Assembly (NCBI GenBank): GCA_001683735.1
Contig: LUGG01000001.1
Span: 2,914,001-2,978,000, forward strand
Source of the DNA: Grifola frondosa
Taxonomy: Eukaryota > Basidiomycota > Agaricomycetes > Polyporales > Grifolaceae
DNA: 64,000 nucleotides
Direction of reading: 5' to 3'
Shown in pieces: positions 23,449-34,572 of this stretch. Position numbers and translations under genes: made by a program. The number at the start of each line of letters is the position of its first letter. The stretch's first letter is position 1. The notes under the pieces were generated by a model. The model did not search any database. It worked only from the letters and a program-made list of their open reading frames with translations, and was not told where the DNA came from.

Positions 23449-26400
23449 ATGCCGAAGTCTATGACGACCTCAGACCGTTCTTCTCATGTCTCTCCAACGT
23501 CCGTCGTCACGCACTCGTGGGCACCTCCACGCGCACCGCTCCCTCCGCATCGTCTAGCAAAGCTTGCAAACGCCCTCGGCGTGTCCACGCCAGTCCCAGC
23601 CACCCAACCCCCTTCTCCTTCCATTCCTCTGTCACCTTCAGTCACTGTTCCGAACACGTCTGCATCGTCCACATTCTCAGATCACTTCCGACGCTCACCT
23701 ACCCCGTCTGCTACATCAACCCAGACATATACGCCATCGCTCACGTCAAAGTTTCTTCTCCATGTTATACCCCCAACTCACCTTCCACATGACTCTGACA
23801 GTCTTGATTACCTCCCGCCTACCGCATCAGGATACCACAGTCAATTTGAACGCGGTGTCCTCGTTCCCGTATATTCCACCCTACCCGCCCAGTTGGCTGC
23901 AATCGCCAAGGAATATGCTCTCCCTAGTACGGTAGGCATGATTTTATACCTCATCACGTCCGCACATGCAGCCACCAAACCAGGCACAGGACTGGACGCT
24001 TTCGCCGATGACGACGAGCCGGGTCCCAGGATATCCGAGGACATCTGGCGACATATCTGGGTGCGCGTACTGAGGTCTGAGAAGGACGAGTCTCCCAATT
24101 CCTTCAAACCACATCATCTAGGCTTCGGAGGAGCGGCCACGCAATCCTCCCCTTCGCTGCTCCAGGATGTCGCGAACAGTGCCCTGCGGCCTCTCATTTC
24201 GCCCATCCACGCGGAGACGCCTTTGACTCCTCTGACACCATCTCCCTCATCCATATCGCACTCCGTCTTCTCATCCCAATCAGAGCTGGACACGCCAGAG
24301 TCGGTCACCTCGGTATCGGGACCTCTTACCGACGACCTTCCCCTTCCCGGTCTTCACTCTCCCGCCCTCATTCCTGTCCTAGCCAAGGTTGAGTTCGACA
24401 TCGACCGTCGGAGAGCTCCGTGGTACGAAACCTGGATTCGGAACCGACGCACAAATCAGGCGAAGCGCGCAGAGAGTCGCCTAGAAAGTCGGCTGCGCAC
24501 GTCGGGGAACGACGACGATGACAATGAGAATGAGGACAGGAGCAGGAAGGCGCCCATCGGGCTGGAGCTCATCGGGCGGATGCACGCGTCAGGCTCTAAC
24601 CCGAGCTTCCTCCTCTCTAAGCACGACACGGAGGAGTACGCACCGCTAGGCGAGTCTGATGATGAGTCGGATGGGGATGGAGAGGACCCGACTGAGCGGC
24701 TTGGCGGCGAAAGCGGTGACCCGCTCGCAGAGGTGTTTGGCTCGGATGCTGAGACGTGGGCGGATTTGCATGCTGAATCACAGTTCAAGCGGCCAGCAGA
24801 TCCAAACGTCGTGGACCTCGCATTGGACGGCGCGGCGCTCTCTGCCCTGCCCGACGACCCGGAAAGTGAGAGGAGAAAGGATAATGATGAAGAGGAAGTC
24901 ATGGAGCTCTTGAATAGGCACTCGCGACCTGCGCTGTCTGTATCGATCCCATCATCCCCTAAGGTCAACAAGCGCAAGTCATCGCCTACGACCGCGGGGA
25001 CTATCAAGAAACAACCGCCCCCACCACTGAACTTGGTACTATCCCTCCAGAATGCGACTTTGACAGTCGCCGGTAGTGCATTGCCTTCCGACGGCTCTTC
25101 CGTGCAGCTTGCATACCTCCATGAATGTGCTACGCCGTCTTCCGCCTCTTCTGCGGGAGCACGTTCATACCTGCCCGCGGATGAGCAGGAGGATGTCGAG
25201 GTCACTGGGGATACGTCGTCGGAAGGGGAGTTGGTCGAAGGTGTTCTGGCCCAGGACCTACGAAGCCCCATCGACGAGAAGAGAGGTGGCGTCTTCTACG
25301 ATGAACTGAACCTTGGTCTGGAGCCTTCGCTTGAGGTAATATATATATTCTCTTCCGATGTATGCGTCACCATTGACATTTTGTTGCCAGTTCGATGACG
25401 AAGATCCGCATGATCGTCGGAAGAGCCAGGTGCTGATGATGGCCCAGTTGGACGAGATTGAGAAGGTATGACGCACAGTTCCAGCGATATATTGATATGT
25501 TCATGCAACGTTCTTCGCAGAATCTTCTACAATTTTCTCCTCGTCGTTTGCGGACACCTGAGGAAATTGCCCATGAGAGTCCGAATTTACGTGCGACAAG
25601 CCTGTCACCGCCGTCTTGGAAGGGGATGTCTCCCAGACTCAACGTAGATCAACCCACACCTCCTTCCGAAAGGTTGGTCCTATACTAGTACTCATAGTAT
25701 CTAATTTAGACGTCAATTTAATTTGATATATACAGAAGTTCGTTACCCCCTACGGAGGCAGTGTCCTGGCCTGCGGTTCCATACTCTTCTCTGAGCAACA
25801 TGAACAATGGTTCTAATAGGGATGCTGAGGAGGATGGCCCTCCATCTCCTCCGCGGATCGCCTTCAATGGAGTATCAACCGATTTGCCGAAGTCGCTTCT
25901 CCAGAAGAAGAGAGCTCCGTCAAGCGGTGCATCTGACGAAACACTCGCACGGAAACGTGAGTTGGAAGAAGAGCATGCCCTACTATATCCCCCGCTGGTC
26001 GCACCATTCCGCAACACCAAGTCTGATTCGCCGGTCATACCACTTTCGCCTGACCCATTCGGACGCTTCCCTTCAGACCCCGATTTCCCTCCTGTGCAGC
26101 CGGCCTCAGAAAGCCAGCCACCGTTGCCCCAGGCTGACGGGCCGCGACCGCGGAAGCGGAGCTCGACCCTTCGCAGCATCGCGCACAGAAACCCCTCGAT
26201 GGCCACCATCGCAATGTCGGAGGCGCCGTCCAGTCGCTTCTCTGTCGACTCGATCGGCTCTGAAGAAACGGGAAATACGAACACTCCTGCGAAAACACCC
26301 AAAACGGCGCCGCTGATGAGCGTGAAGAGCATTAAGAAGCTCTGGCGGAGGACGAACAAGGTGTCGGTCTCTGGAACGTCATCACTTCCTGGCTCCGGTC

Positions 26401-27235
26401 GGACGTCGCCGAACGTCATGCCCATGCCTAATAGTGCGCCGAATGGCCAGGATCACTTGGCCCCCATGGCGAGGTCGGTATCGCGGTCGCCACAACCCGA
26501 ACCTATGCCTAAGACTGCCATAATGCCGCTGAAAACGAAGCGCAGGCCCTCAGTTCCCAGCTTTCAATTCAACCAGGAATCTCCCTACCCTGTCCATCCT
26601 CTGCGTCAGCCGTCCCCTGCTGTACCGCCAATACCCTCGACCCCACCTCCGTTGTCGGTGTCGCCGCCTCCCCATACAGCAGAGAAGAACGGCAGTGCGC
26701 GCAAGTCCATCCTTAAATCGTTCAAGCCGAACTCGGGCAGCCTCTCCGCTTCTTCCTCCGCTTCTTCCCCGCCCTCCAGCGGGGAATTCCACCCAGATGC
26801 GTTCACGAAGCGCCACCGCCCGAGCGTGGTGGACATCGCGGCGTCGATGAACCGCGGCTCCGCCGTCTCGTCCTCCGTGACGCTTGTGGACGTGCCCCGT
26901 AGCGTAGTCCCGCCCGATCAGTACCAGATACCGCACTCGCGCTCGGCGAGCCGGCAGTCCCAGATGTCTGTTAGCAGCCTGAAGGGCAAGCACATGTCCG
27001 CGCGACAGCGCCCCAGCGTCTCGTCCAGAGAGTCCTCGTCATCACGCGCAGGCTCGCGTCTGACGATCAGCACATCGCCGCCGCTCAATGGTCTCGGTGT
27101 GCCGCGCTCGTCGGGGAGTCGACGGGGAGCTTCGACGAATCGCAGTTCGAGATCGTCTCGCCGAAGTTTGCACCCTCACACACGCTTACTTACCCGTATC
27201 ATGGACTGGACACCTCTATGTCATCCGCCGAGTGA
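23449..27235 (+). CDS. Conserved fungal Ser/Pro-rich protein of unknown function (frameshifted near the end)
   Basis: Exon 1 starts at 23449. Three short introns (about 25336-25390, 25467-25520, 25672-25735) separate the later exons. Most of the roughly 1,150 residues are low-complexity Ser/Pro with acidic tracts. A globular block stands out early: SKFLLHVIPPTHLP, YHSQFERGVLVPVYSTLPAQ, LAAIAKEYALPSTVGMILYL and ISEDIWRHIWVRVL. I recognise this as a fungal-wide block without a function. Near 27110 the frame breaks; one extra G at 27113-27116 leads into GESTGSFDESQFEIVSPK and a stop at 27233-27235. That stop overlaps a GTGAGT donor, so one more exon (to about 27315) is possible. The literal frame ends at 27245. 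Confidence 0.7.
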
Positions 27236-27420
27236 GTTTCTTTGATTCTATGCATATTCCATTCTTGAGGCCCGCAGATATGTGCTACTCGTCCGCGCGT
27301 TGTCATTCCCATCTTAAGTCGCACGCACAGTATTTAGGATAATTGTAATGTCCTTACTTACGCTCATCTTTCGGATTTTTTTACCTGTCAATTCTTGATT
27401 CCCAGCTGTGATATTATTAT

Positions 27421-27491
27421 GATTAGATGGTAGTAGTAGCGTCTTGTTCAATATCCATTACTCTGTTAAAAAAAATACAAGCGTTGCTGGC
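27421..27491. repeat. Direct repeat copy 1
   Basis: It begins GATTAGATGGTAGTAGTAG and ends AAATACAAGCGTTGCTGGC. Both ends recur in the same order at 27744-27809. Confidence 0.6.
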
Positions 27492-27743
27492 TAGAATTGT
27501 TTGGGGCTTTTAATATTGGCATGCTCGAGTATTCGAAGATTATAAGATTCAGGTAAAAGGTGGGCGTTTTTCTTGATGAAAATTTGCAAGAAGCTCAACG
27601 TGTAGCGGTGACGGCGTCGGGCGGACGAAACTTGAACTATTGCCCCGTTGTTTGTCATACAGCGCGCAAGCCCTTTGCGAGCATCTAAGACAGTCCTTGT
27701 CAAGTCCTTACGCTCGGTCCATCGATTCCTGCCGTAACATTGT

Positions 27744-27809
27744 GATTAGATAGTAGTAGTAGTATCCATTCATGTTTGCTATTCTGTAAAAAATACAAGC
27801 GTTGCTGGC
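27744..27809. repeat. Direct repeat copy 2
   Basis: It begins GATTAGATAGTAGTAGTAG and ends AAATACAAGCGTTGCTGGC. It lies just beyond the stop of isocitrate lyase and is therefore probably in its 3' UTR. The middle differs from copy 1 by small indels. Confidence 0.6.
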
Positions 27810-27865
27810 GGCGCAACTCACGTCGCGTTCACCGCGTACATACATTACGTTGGATAAACAGTCCT

Positions 27866-30286
27866 CTAGAACGAGTGTTCTGTCGAGTCCTTGCCAATCG
27901 CAGACGTGCTGGACGAGCCCGCCGAGACCGTCGTCAAAATGCGGTCAATGTAGTTGGCGCCGCTCCTACACAACGTAGACAATCGTTAGTTCAGGCCAAG
28001 CTGGGGACGACGATGTAACGCACCATTTTTGGTGGGTGAGCACATCGCAGCCGATCTCTTTCTCCTTCCTCTGGATGAGCTCCACGTAGGCGAGCATACC
28101 GTCGGTCTTGTAGCGGGCAGCAAGCTCAGCTGCAGGAGGTCTCGTGAGCAGCAGCGGGGCGGTGGGGTTGTGGAATGTCACTTACCAGCAGTCACGGCGT
28201 TCAGGTGTAGACCAGCCAACGAGATCAGCTGAAGGACAAAGCTGTATAGAATATTTGGTATGAAGGCAACTTTCATCAGTAAAGCACTCACCCCTCCTTG
28301 CCCAGGTCCCAGATGAAGTTCTTCAGGTCCGTATCTACACAGACCATCAGAACAACATGAAGCATATCTTATATGATGATTAGCTTACCCGAGAAGCCCT
28401 GGGCGGACCAGTTGAAGCTGGGACTCAGGTTGTACACGAACCACCTACTCGATGCGTCAGTCAATGTTGTTCAACGTCGCCAAAGAATGCAAAAATACGC
28501 ACTTGCCGGGGTATTTCTCCCTGATCTTGCGCGAGAAGTAGCGCGCCTGCTTGAGGTCGGGCAGCTTAGTCTCGAGCCAGATCAAGTCGGCATAGGGCGC
28601 AAATGCGAGTTCACGCTTGATCGCCGCCTATATGCACGCATACAGTCAGTGAACTTTCTTGTAGTTGTCGGAGAAGTCTTACCTCCACACCGCCAGTGTA
28701 GTGGTAGTAACCTTCACGAGTCTTGGGCACTGCAGTGGTGCATAAATAACGGGGAGGAAAAGTTCGAATGTGGCCTTACGATCCCAGTCCCAGAAAACGT
28801 TCTCGCCGAGTATGTCCTTGGCGATATCGCGTGCTTCGTTGTTCGACTTCCCCTCGGCCGCAGCGAGATACTCCTTAAGCGCATCCTCCTTGTTTTTGAT
28901 GGACGATCGCTGGATGGCCTTTTCAACAGCTACCAACGCACCCTACTCAGCACGTCATCCTCAAATACAACCAGCAAACCACGTACCCTCATTGAACGTG
29001 CACATCGGGTTGCGCGCAAGCCACTCTGCTTCGGTGCGATCGATCTCCTGGCCACTGCGCCCGCTCGCCTCTGCGGCGGCGATGACCTCCGCGAGCGCGC
29101 GGTCGGGCACGGACACACCGCGGATGAACTCGTGGTCGAGCACGTCGACGGTGGACGAAAGCAGCTTCGCGGACTCCGCGTCCGTGCGCGCGATCAGCAG
29201 CATCGTAGACTTGAGCAGGTCGAGCTGGAAGCGCGCCGCGATGAGCCGCGAGACGTGCGCGGACGCGGGCACGAGCACTTTGCCCGCGAGGTGACCGCAC
29301 TGTGTGCGCAGAATTTGGTGAGATGGGTGGATGTATGCGTGACTGGGGTGTACTTGCCTTTTTGCCACCGACGAGCTGGTCTTCCAAGTGGATTGCGGAC
29401 GCACCCTACGATGAATGTTAGCCGACAGAATACACCATATGGCTACCAAGCACGCACAGACTCAGCAAACAGCTTGACAAGCTTCATAACAGCAGACAAT
29501 CCTCCATGTCTGCATGTACAAATCTATCAGTCAGTTCATTCATTAACAGCATAAGAATGAGAGTTAGAAGCAGCACCGATAGATGAATATTCACCCCATG
29601 TCAGCGTCGGCAATAATTGGCCGGAGATAATCAATGAAGGGCATCTTGGCGCGCACTTCGGGGCTCGCGAACATGCGCTCGTCATAATGCTTCTTGTCGT
29701 GCAGCTGCTGTGCACGGAAGATGCGGTGCACCTGGTTGGGTACAGTCGTGTATGGGTAGTCACTGTCACATTGTCAGCTCTTTCAAACTCTTCAGTGAGA
29801 TACAGAACTTGCACACCCCAGGTCTGGTCCCACTTCGTTGTTTCCAGTTGTCAGCACGCTCGAGCACGCCCACCCGCTAACGTACACGACTTCCTGGTGG
29901 GGCGCCATCTGGGTCATCTGCACGGGGTCAATCGCACCCATGGTGTGAATAGGGCGGCCCTCATTTGCGGCCTTATCGAAGAGCGCGTATAGCTTGTCCG
30001 CAAGAAGCGTGGACGGGAGGGGCAGCACGGGCAGAGACCCCTGCTTGGACGCGACGGATGCGGCAGAATAGGGGCGCTTGAGCGACGCGAACCGTGGGGA
30101 GCTGAAGAACGCCTCCATCTCTGCGACGCGTGCATCGAAGGCGGCATTCTCCTCCAGTGGGGTGGGCGGCGAGAGGGGGAGGGGCGGGATGGAGAGGTTG
30201 ATGGCGCTCATGGCGCGCGAGCCGGCGGGGAGGAAGCGGGCTGAATTGCGGAGGGACGAGCGGGCAGATCTGAGGACGCTCGACAT
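27866..30286 (-). CDS. ICL1: Isocitrate lyase (glyoxylate cycle)
   Basis: A multi-exon gene from ATG 30286 to TAG 27868-27866. It splits isocitrate into glyoxylate and succinate for growth on C2 compounds and lipids. Diagnostic sequence includes [54 protein letters not shown], the catalytic [45 protein letters not shown] and the end STEHSF. The [10 protein letters not shown] and SGWACSSV forms separate it from mitochondrial 2-methylisocitrate lyase. The N-terminus has a 25-residue Arg/Ser-rich extension before a second Met (see findings). One intron, a GC-AG type at 29300-29357, splits the catalytic motif between KK and CGH. No frameshift was noticed. Confidence 0.93.
29300..29357 (-). other. 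GC-AG intron inside the isocitrate lyase catalytic motif
   Basis: The exon ends GGCAAAAAG, the intron starts GCAAGT and ends CACACAG, and the next exon starts TGCGGTCAC. Phase 0 splicing restores KKCGH. There is no GT donor that would do so. Confidence 0.8.
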
Positions 30287-32760
30287 CGCAGGTGCGGCGT
30301 CACAGAGTGGGTCCAAGTCTAGTATGGGGAAATCGAGAGGAATGCGGGGAAGGGAGAGTACTTGAGGCGAGAGCAGCAGGCGCGAGCTGCTCACGGCCGA
30401 GAGACGACGAGCACGGCCGAGCTCTCATTTCCCCACATTCTGCCTCGGAATCTCAGCGGAAGATTTTCCTTCCCCGCATCGCGATTGACGCCACTGCGAC
30501 GCATCCCTCAAGCCTCCCATGGGTCGTTCATGTAGGTACATTATGCTGCGAATGACATATATAGTACTAACATAGAAGGGTTTGCACCAATTCCCCCCCA
30601 CAATCTCAAACAAAAAGAGCGGGTCGTGCATAGTCTGCTTTCTGATGCGGGGGGCTTAACGGTAGGTCACCACATTTAGGCGGAGTGTAAATATTATGGT
30701 GAGAATGTTGGCGGAGATACAATATCGCGTTCACGCCACCGACGCGCGATACCGCGCAGCGTGTTCTACTTCAATTCTGCACAGGTTCTACATCGTCTCA
30801 TTGCTATAAAATTGATGCAGAAGTGTAGCCCAGATCGAATGGCTCTGACTGAGTGGGTCTTAATTCTTCCTACACCTTGGATAAGTTGTGGAAGACATTG
30901 CTAGTGTTCCTTGAGAGTGTGAATGAGTGTTCTTGAAGTCCCAGATTACAAAATCCATCCGAAAAATGAGTGCATTCAATGAAAATGTTCTTTAAGTATT
31001 GGTAAAAAAACTCTATGTGTGCTATGAGCACACAATGCCTCTTGAGACGCGTCCGAGACGCGTCGCAGACACGATTTCGCGCCACATTTCAGCTACACGT
31101 GATATGCCGACTCTCGACGATTGACCAACCGATAAGACCCCCCTTATAGAAAGCAGACGTCAGTTACGGATATCCGAGCCTGCGAGGTTGAAGCAGAGTA
31201 ACTACAACCTGCTTCAGGAGACTAGTCGTGCATCCATCTCGTCTCACTCGTGCGCGCCCTGTATATTCCAACATTTGAACCTACGATTATAATAACAGTG
31301 TGATAAATGTACACAATCTGCCAGTGCCTCTGTGTTTTGATTCACGAGCCAAACCAGAAACGGGCTTGCTGAATTTGTGCTGAACAGCCATGATAGCAAT
31401 GACCGTGCGCAGTCGCCTTGTACCCATTTCTGGTGGACAAGGGTATGAACATCGTGTACACCTACAGACCTCTGAGTAAAATGGCGCTCTCGGCAATGAA
31501 GGTGAGCACAGGGCGGTCGAACAACTCGAGTCGTGCGGAGTGATCTTCACGTTTTGCAGAAGTTTACGAGTAGTGTGTTTAATATAGCAAGTCAAACCCG
31601 CATACCTTCACAATGGGAGGAAGCTGTCATGCGACAGGAAATGACTCATGCAAGTTGCGACAGTGATAGCCTGGTCTTCGAGCGTTACCTTCATAGCCAT
31701 CTTATAGAGAGCCACACCTAGGATTCAATATAATATGCAGTTGGGTCTCAAACTCGAGGAAGGGGAGCAAGACATACCATTGACAGCCATTCATGCGAAC
31801 GAGTGGCTGTAGGGTAATCATCTGTATACGGCAAGCATCCGGGGCCCCAGAGATTGGTCAAAATTGAACGTCTCAACGCCGAGGAAATTAAGGAGGAAGA
31901 AGACAACGTCGGACAATGTGCTTGCGAGGACGAGCACTGAGAGAGGTGCGTGTCTGGAAGTACTAAGGGAGTTCAACATTCAGAGTCGAAACTACGATGA
32001 GTGTTTTACCGTTTATCCACCTCCCGTTGGATGACAGCGCTAGTCATCTCTGTCTTCAAATCGAATGGGCCGCATCCTGGAGAGAGCGTCCGTCAGGTTC
32101 AAGCCTCGTCGACACTCGTCTCCGACTCGGCCTCGACACTCTAATCATCAATGACCGGGTGCATGATCTTAGTGGCGAACTGCTCAATATCTCAGATCTG
32201 CCGGACGTTTGGCATTCATCGGTCGGCAGCCGGAGCTCCCCGAGCCAATCTCCGCCCGACCCGACCACCCCGACCCGCCCACTTTCCGACATGCTCAGCT
32301 CAGCACACACATGTCAGCTGCCCGGGACGAAGGCGGAAAATGTACAGCGCATTTCGGCACTTGCGTGGACAAACGGAACAATATTGGATTCGAAGTCGAG
32401 CATTCGTAATAATGCGATAACAGAGAATGGCACCAGGGGACCGACATCAGATGGGAAAATGGATATTGTAACGCGAGAAGGAACAATATTTAGATATTGA
32501 TAAAAGGATACAGGGAAGATGGTGGAGACGCGGCTGGTCGAACAAGTATGAAGATAATATTGTACGGTAATAACATGGAATGAATCCGCGTGCAGGGACC
32601 GTATACTGACGTTGCGCAGGAGACTCGGAGACCAAGAAGACAAAGACGTGTATGCAGCAAACCGAACATTGAAATTGCGCCCATTAATCCAGGCTATCCA
32701 AGAAACAAATTCAGCAACCAACAATGGTAGTTGAGGAACCAACTCACGATACTTTTAGCA
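30287..32760. other. Long intergenic region, isocitrate lyase promoter side
   Basis: These 2.47 kb hold no gene I can assign. They contain a tandem palindrome at 31044-31065 and a possible membrane-protein relic on the minus strand at about 31740-31960. A 167-codon plus-strand frame (31997-32500) has no recognisable domain. The first few hundred bases upstream of 30286 are expected to hold the regulated promoter of isocitrate lyase. Confidence 0.4.
31044..31065. promoter_or_regulatory. Two tandem palindromes with ACGCGT cores
   Basis: An 11-base unit with the palindrome GACGCGTC occurs twice in a row. ACGCGT is the MluI cell-cycle box bound by MBF in yeasts. Binding here is only a suggestion, and the nearest start (isocitrate lyase) is about 760 bases away. 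Confidence 0.35.
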
Positions 32761-34572
32761 TTAGTGTACAACATGATGATGGAAACTTAATAACAAAAGC
32801 GCGTCCTCCACCCTAACACCGGTATGGAACCGCGCGGTAGCCTTCTCCAATTCAGCGTACGATAGCGGGTCTACAGCGAGAATGTTTCGAAATGTGTTTG
32901 TAATGGGGCGCGACATGGCAGGTGGGGGAGGCGACGACACCGGCGACGGCGTCACGGCCTCCTGCAGCTCCTCGTCACTGCTCATGTCAGAATGCGAGTG
33001 CGAGTGGGACGCATGCGCGTACATTCGATGCTTATCCTGAACCTCAAGCTTCACGTTGAACTTCGCATCAAGCTCGACCTTGACCTTATAATCGTCCGCG
33101 TCCTGGTCCATCGAAACGTCCTGGTCATGCATCAGCGGTGACGGTTGTGTCCCAGCGGAGTGCGCAGGTGTGCCCGTGCGCGATACGCTCCGCGACTGTC
33201 CGGGGTGCGTAGCGAGGCTCACATTGTCTTCGTCGACGTCGTGTTCCATGTCGTCGTAATAGTCCTCGTCGTCGCCCTCGACGCCGCCCTTCTTTGCACG
33301 CTTTCGCGCGGTCTGGCGCAGATTCCGGAACCAGTTGGTTACCTTGCCCACCTCCATGCCGATCTCGAGCGCGAGCGCACCCCGCTCCTCGATCGACGGC
33401 GTGCGGGTGCGGTGGAACAGCTTCTTGAGTGCTTCCAGCTGTTGGGGCTCCGGCCGCGTACGGCGCGGACGGGCATGGGTCGCAGCGAGTACACGATCGG
33501 TGGCATGCGCGCGATATGGCGATGCGCGGGGTGAGGAGGGCCGGCTATCGTTGGGAACATGGCCTGAACTAGGGGCCAGGCTCGGCGAGCGGCGGACATG
33601 GAGGAGCGCGGTGAGGGACGGGTGCCCGGTCGCTGGTGGGACAGATAGGGAAGGGTGGGCGGCGCCAGACGTGGGTGGGAACGGGGAAAATGTGCGGGAC
33701 TTCGAAGGTTCGCTCTTGTACGCAGCTTCCTCTTCCTCCTTGCGCTTCTTCGCGATGCTGCGCTGAATTCTGGAACCAGTTGGTCACGCTCTGATAGCGC
33801 CTTATCATCAGATGGTATATAAGATCAGCGACTACGCCTTCCTAATACGGATAATTAATGGTGTCACCCACATGCCAATCTTGTCGCCCAGCTCTTCTCG
33901 CTGCTCCTTCGATGGATGTGGTGTGATGTCGTAGAGTTTTCTTAGCTCTTCCGTCTGTGCGGAAGAAGGTCGGGAGCGGGCTTTGCGCGGCATTGTGTTG
34001 TCCGCTTCGAACAAATGTTTGTGTTGCGGATTGCCTGCGTAGAATAAAGTTTGCTGTTGTTGCTGCGTGTGATCAGAGGCAGTGGAGTGAGATAGACGGG
34101 GGATGAGCTCGTCTTCGGAAAGGTCGTCGTAATCAAGATGGGGGTAGGGTGCATTTGGCGCCGGGACGGAGGCAATGAGAGCTGATATAGGGGGCAGTTC
34201 GCACTGGGGGTTCGCGGGGCCTTTGTGCCGCTTTTTAGAGGAGGCTCGTTTGTTCTGAAACCAAGAGTTGACCGTCTTGGTCTCCCTGCACCAACAATGA
34301 TAGTCGGAAATGAGCCACTGACAGGCAACGAGGCGGGTAAGCGAAAGAAAAAGACGCATAACGTACATTCCGAGGCGCTCTGCCAAAGAGGTGCGCTCCT
34401 CGAGAGAAGGATGCTCGTTCTTGTCATAGAGCTCGTTAAGGGCGGCCAGCTGGAAGGCTGAATGGCGATGTCGGGGCTTCTTTGGCTGCTCCTTACGCTC
34501 CTGCGGCGACGAGGAGGACTGTTTTGCAGAAGGTGTGGGGGGCTGAGACCAGGCAGCGAAGGAGGGGACCAT
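32761..34572 (-). CDS. Transcription factor with three tandem homeodomains (one base disrupts homeodomain 2)
   Basis: The exons are 34572-34367, 34285-33872 and 33800-32761. With one extra base removed at 33766-33767 they sum to exactly 552 aa. Homeodomain 1 spans residues 31-88 with recognition helix VNSWFQNKR. Homeodomain 2 spans 168-226 with VTNWFQN continuing QR only after the correction. Homeodomain 3 spans 316-374 with VTNWFRNLR. All three keep the W-F-x-N-x-R core and are 58-60 residues, so none looks like a TALE type. A Gln run lies between 1 and 2. Pro/Ser-rich linkers separate the domains, and an acidic, His/Ser-rich tail follows. The first two introns cut homeodomains 1 and 2 at the same place, after the ...GM before helix 3, as expected if the domains arose by internal duplication. 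No HD1/HD2 mating-type features or partner gene are present. Confidence 0.85.

Larger units (their letters stand above)
27246..27865. other. Convergent 3' spacer with a direct repeat
   Basis: These 620 bases lie between the Ser/Pro-rich gene (+) and isocitrate lyase (-). They are AT-rich. The only structure seen is the pair of repeats at 27421-27491 and 27744-27809. Confidence 0.5.

Noticed and set aside
24456..25271. 271-codon minus-strand frame
   Set aside because: It is the mirror of Ser- and acid-rich codons in the plus-strand gene; low complexity, no domain.
25718..26425. 235-codon minus-strand frame
   Set aside because: It is antisense to the Ser/Pro-rich exon that is spliced in frame on the plus strand.
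28373..29554. 393-codon open frame on the plus strand
   Set aside because: It is antisense to isocitrate lyase exons and introns, whose minus-strand protein is conserved end to end; the plus frame has no domain.
27866..30286. 2-methylisocitrate lyase instead of isocitrate lyase
   Set aside because: The motifs [18 protein letters not shown] and KKCGHLAGK match isocitrate lyase rather than the methylisocitrate form.
31997..32500. 167-codon plus-strand frame
   Set aside because: No domain or splice support; the opposite strand is also open over part of it.
32761..34572. Mating-type A (HD1/HD2) locus
   Set aside because: There is no divergent HD1/HD2 pair, and neither flanking gene is one of the usual neighbours (mitochondrial intermediate peptidase, beta-fg); the three domains sit in one gene.
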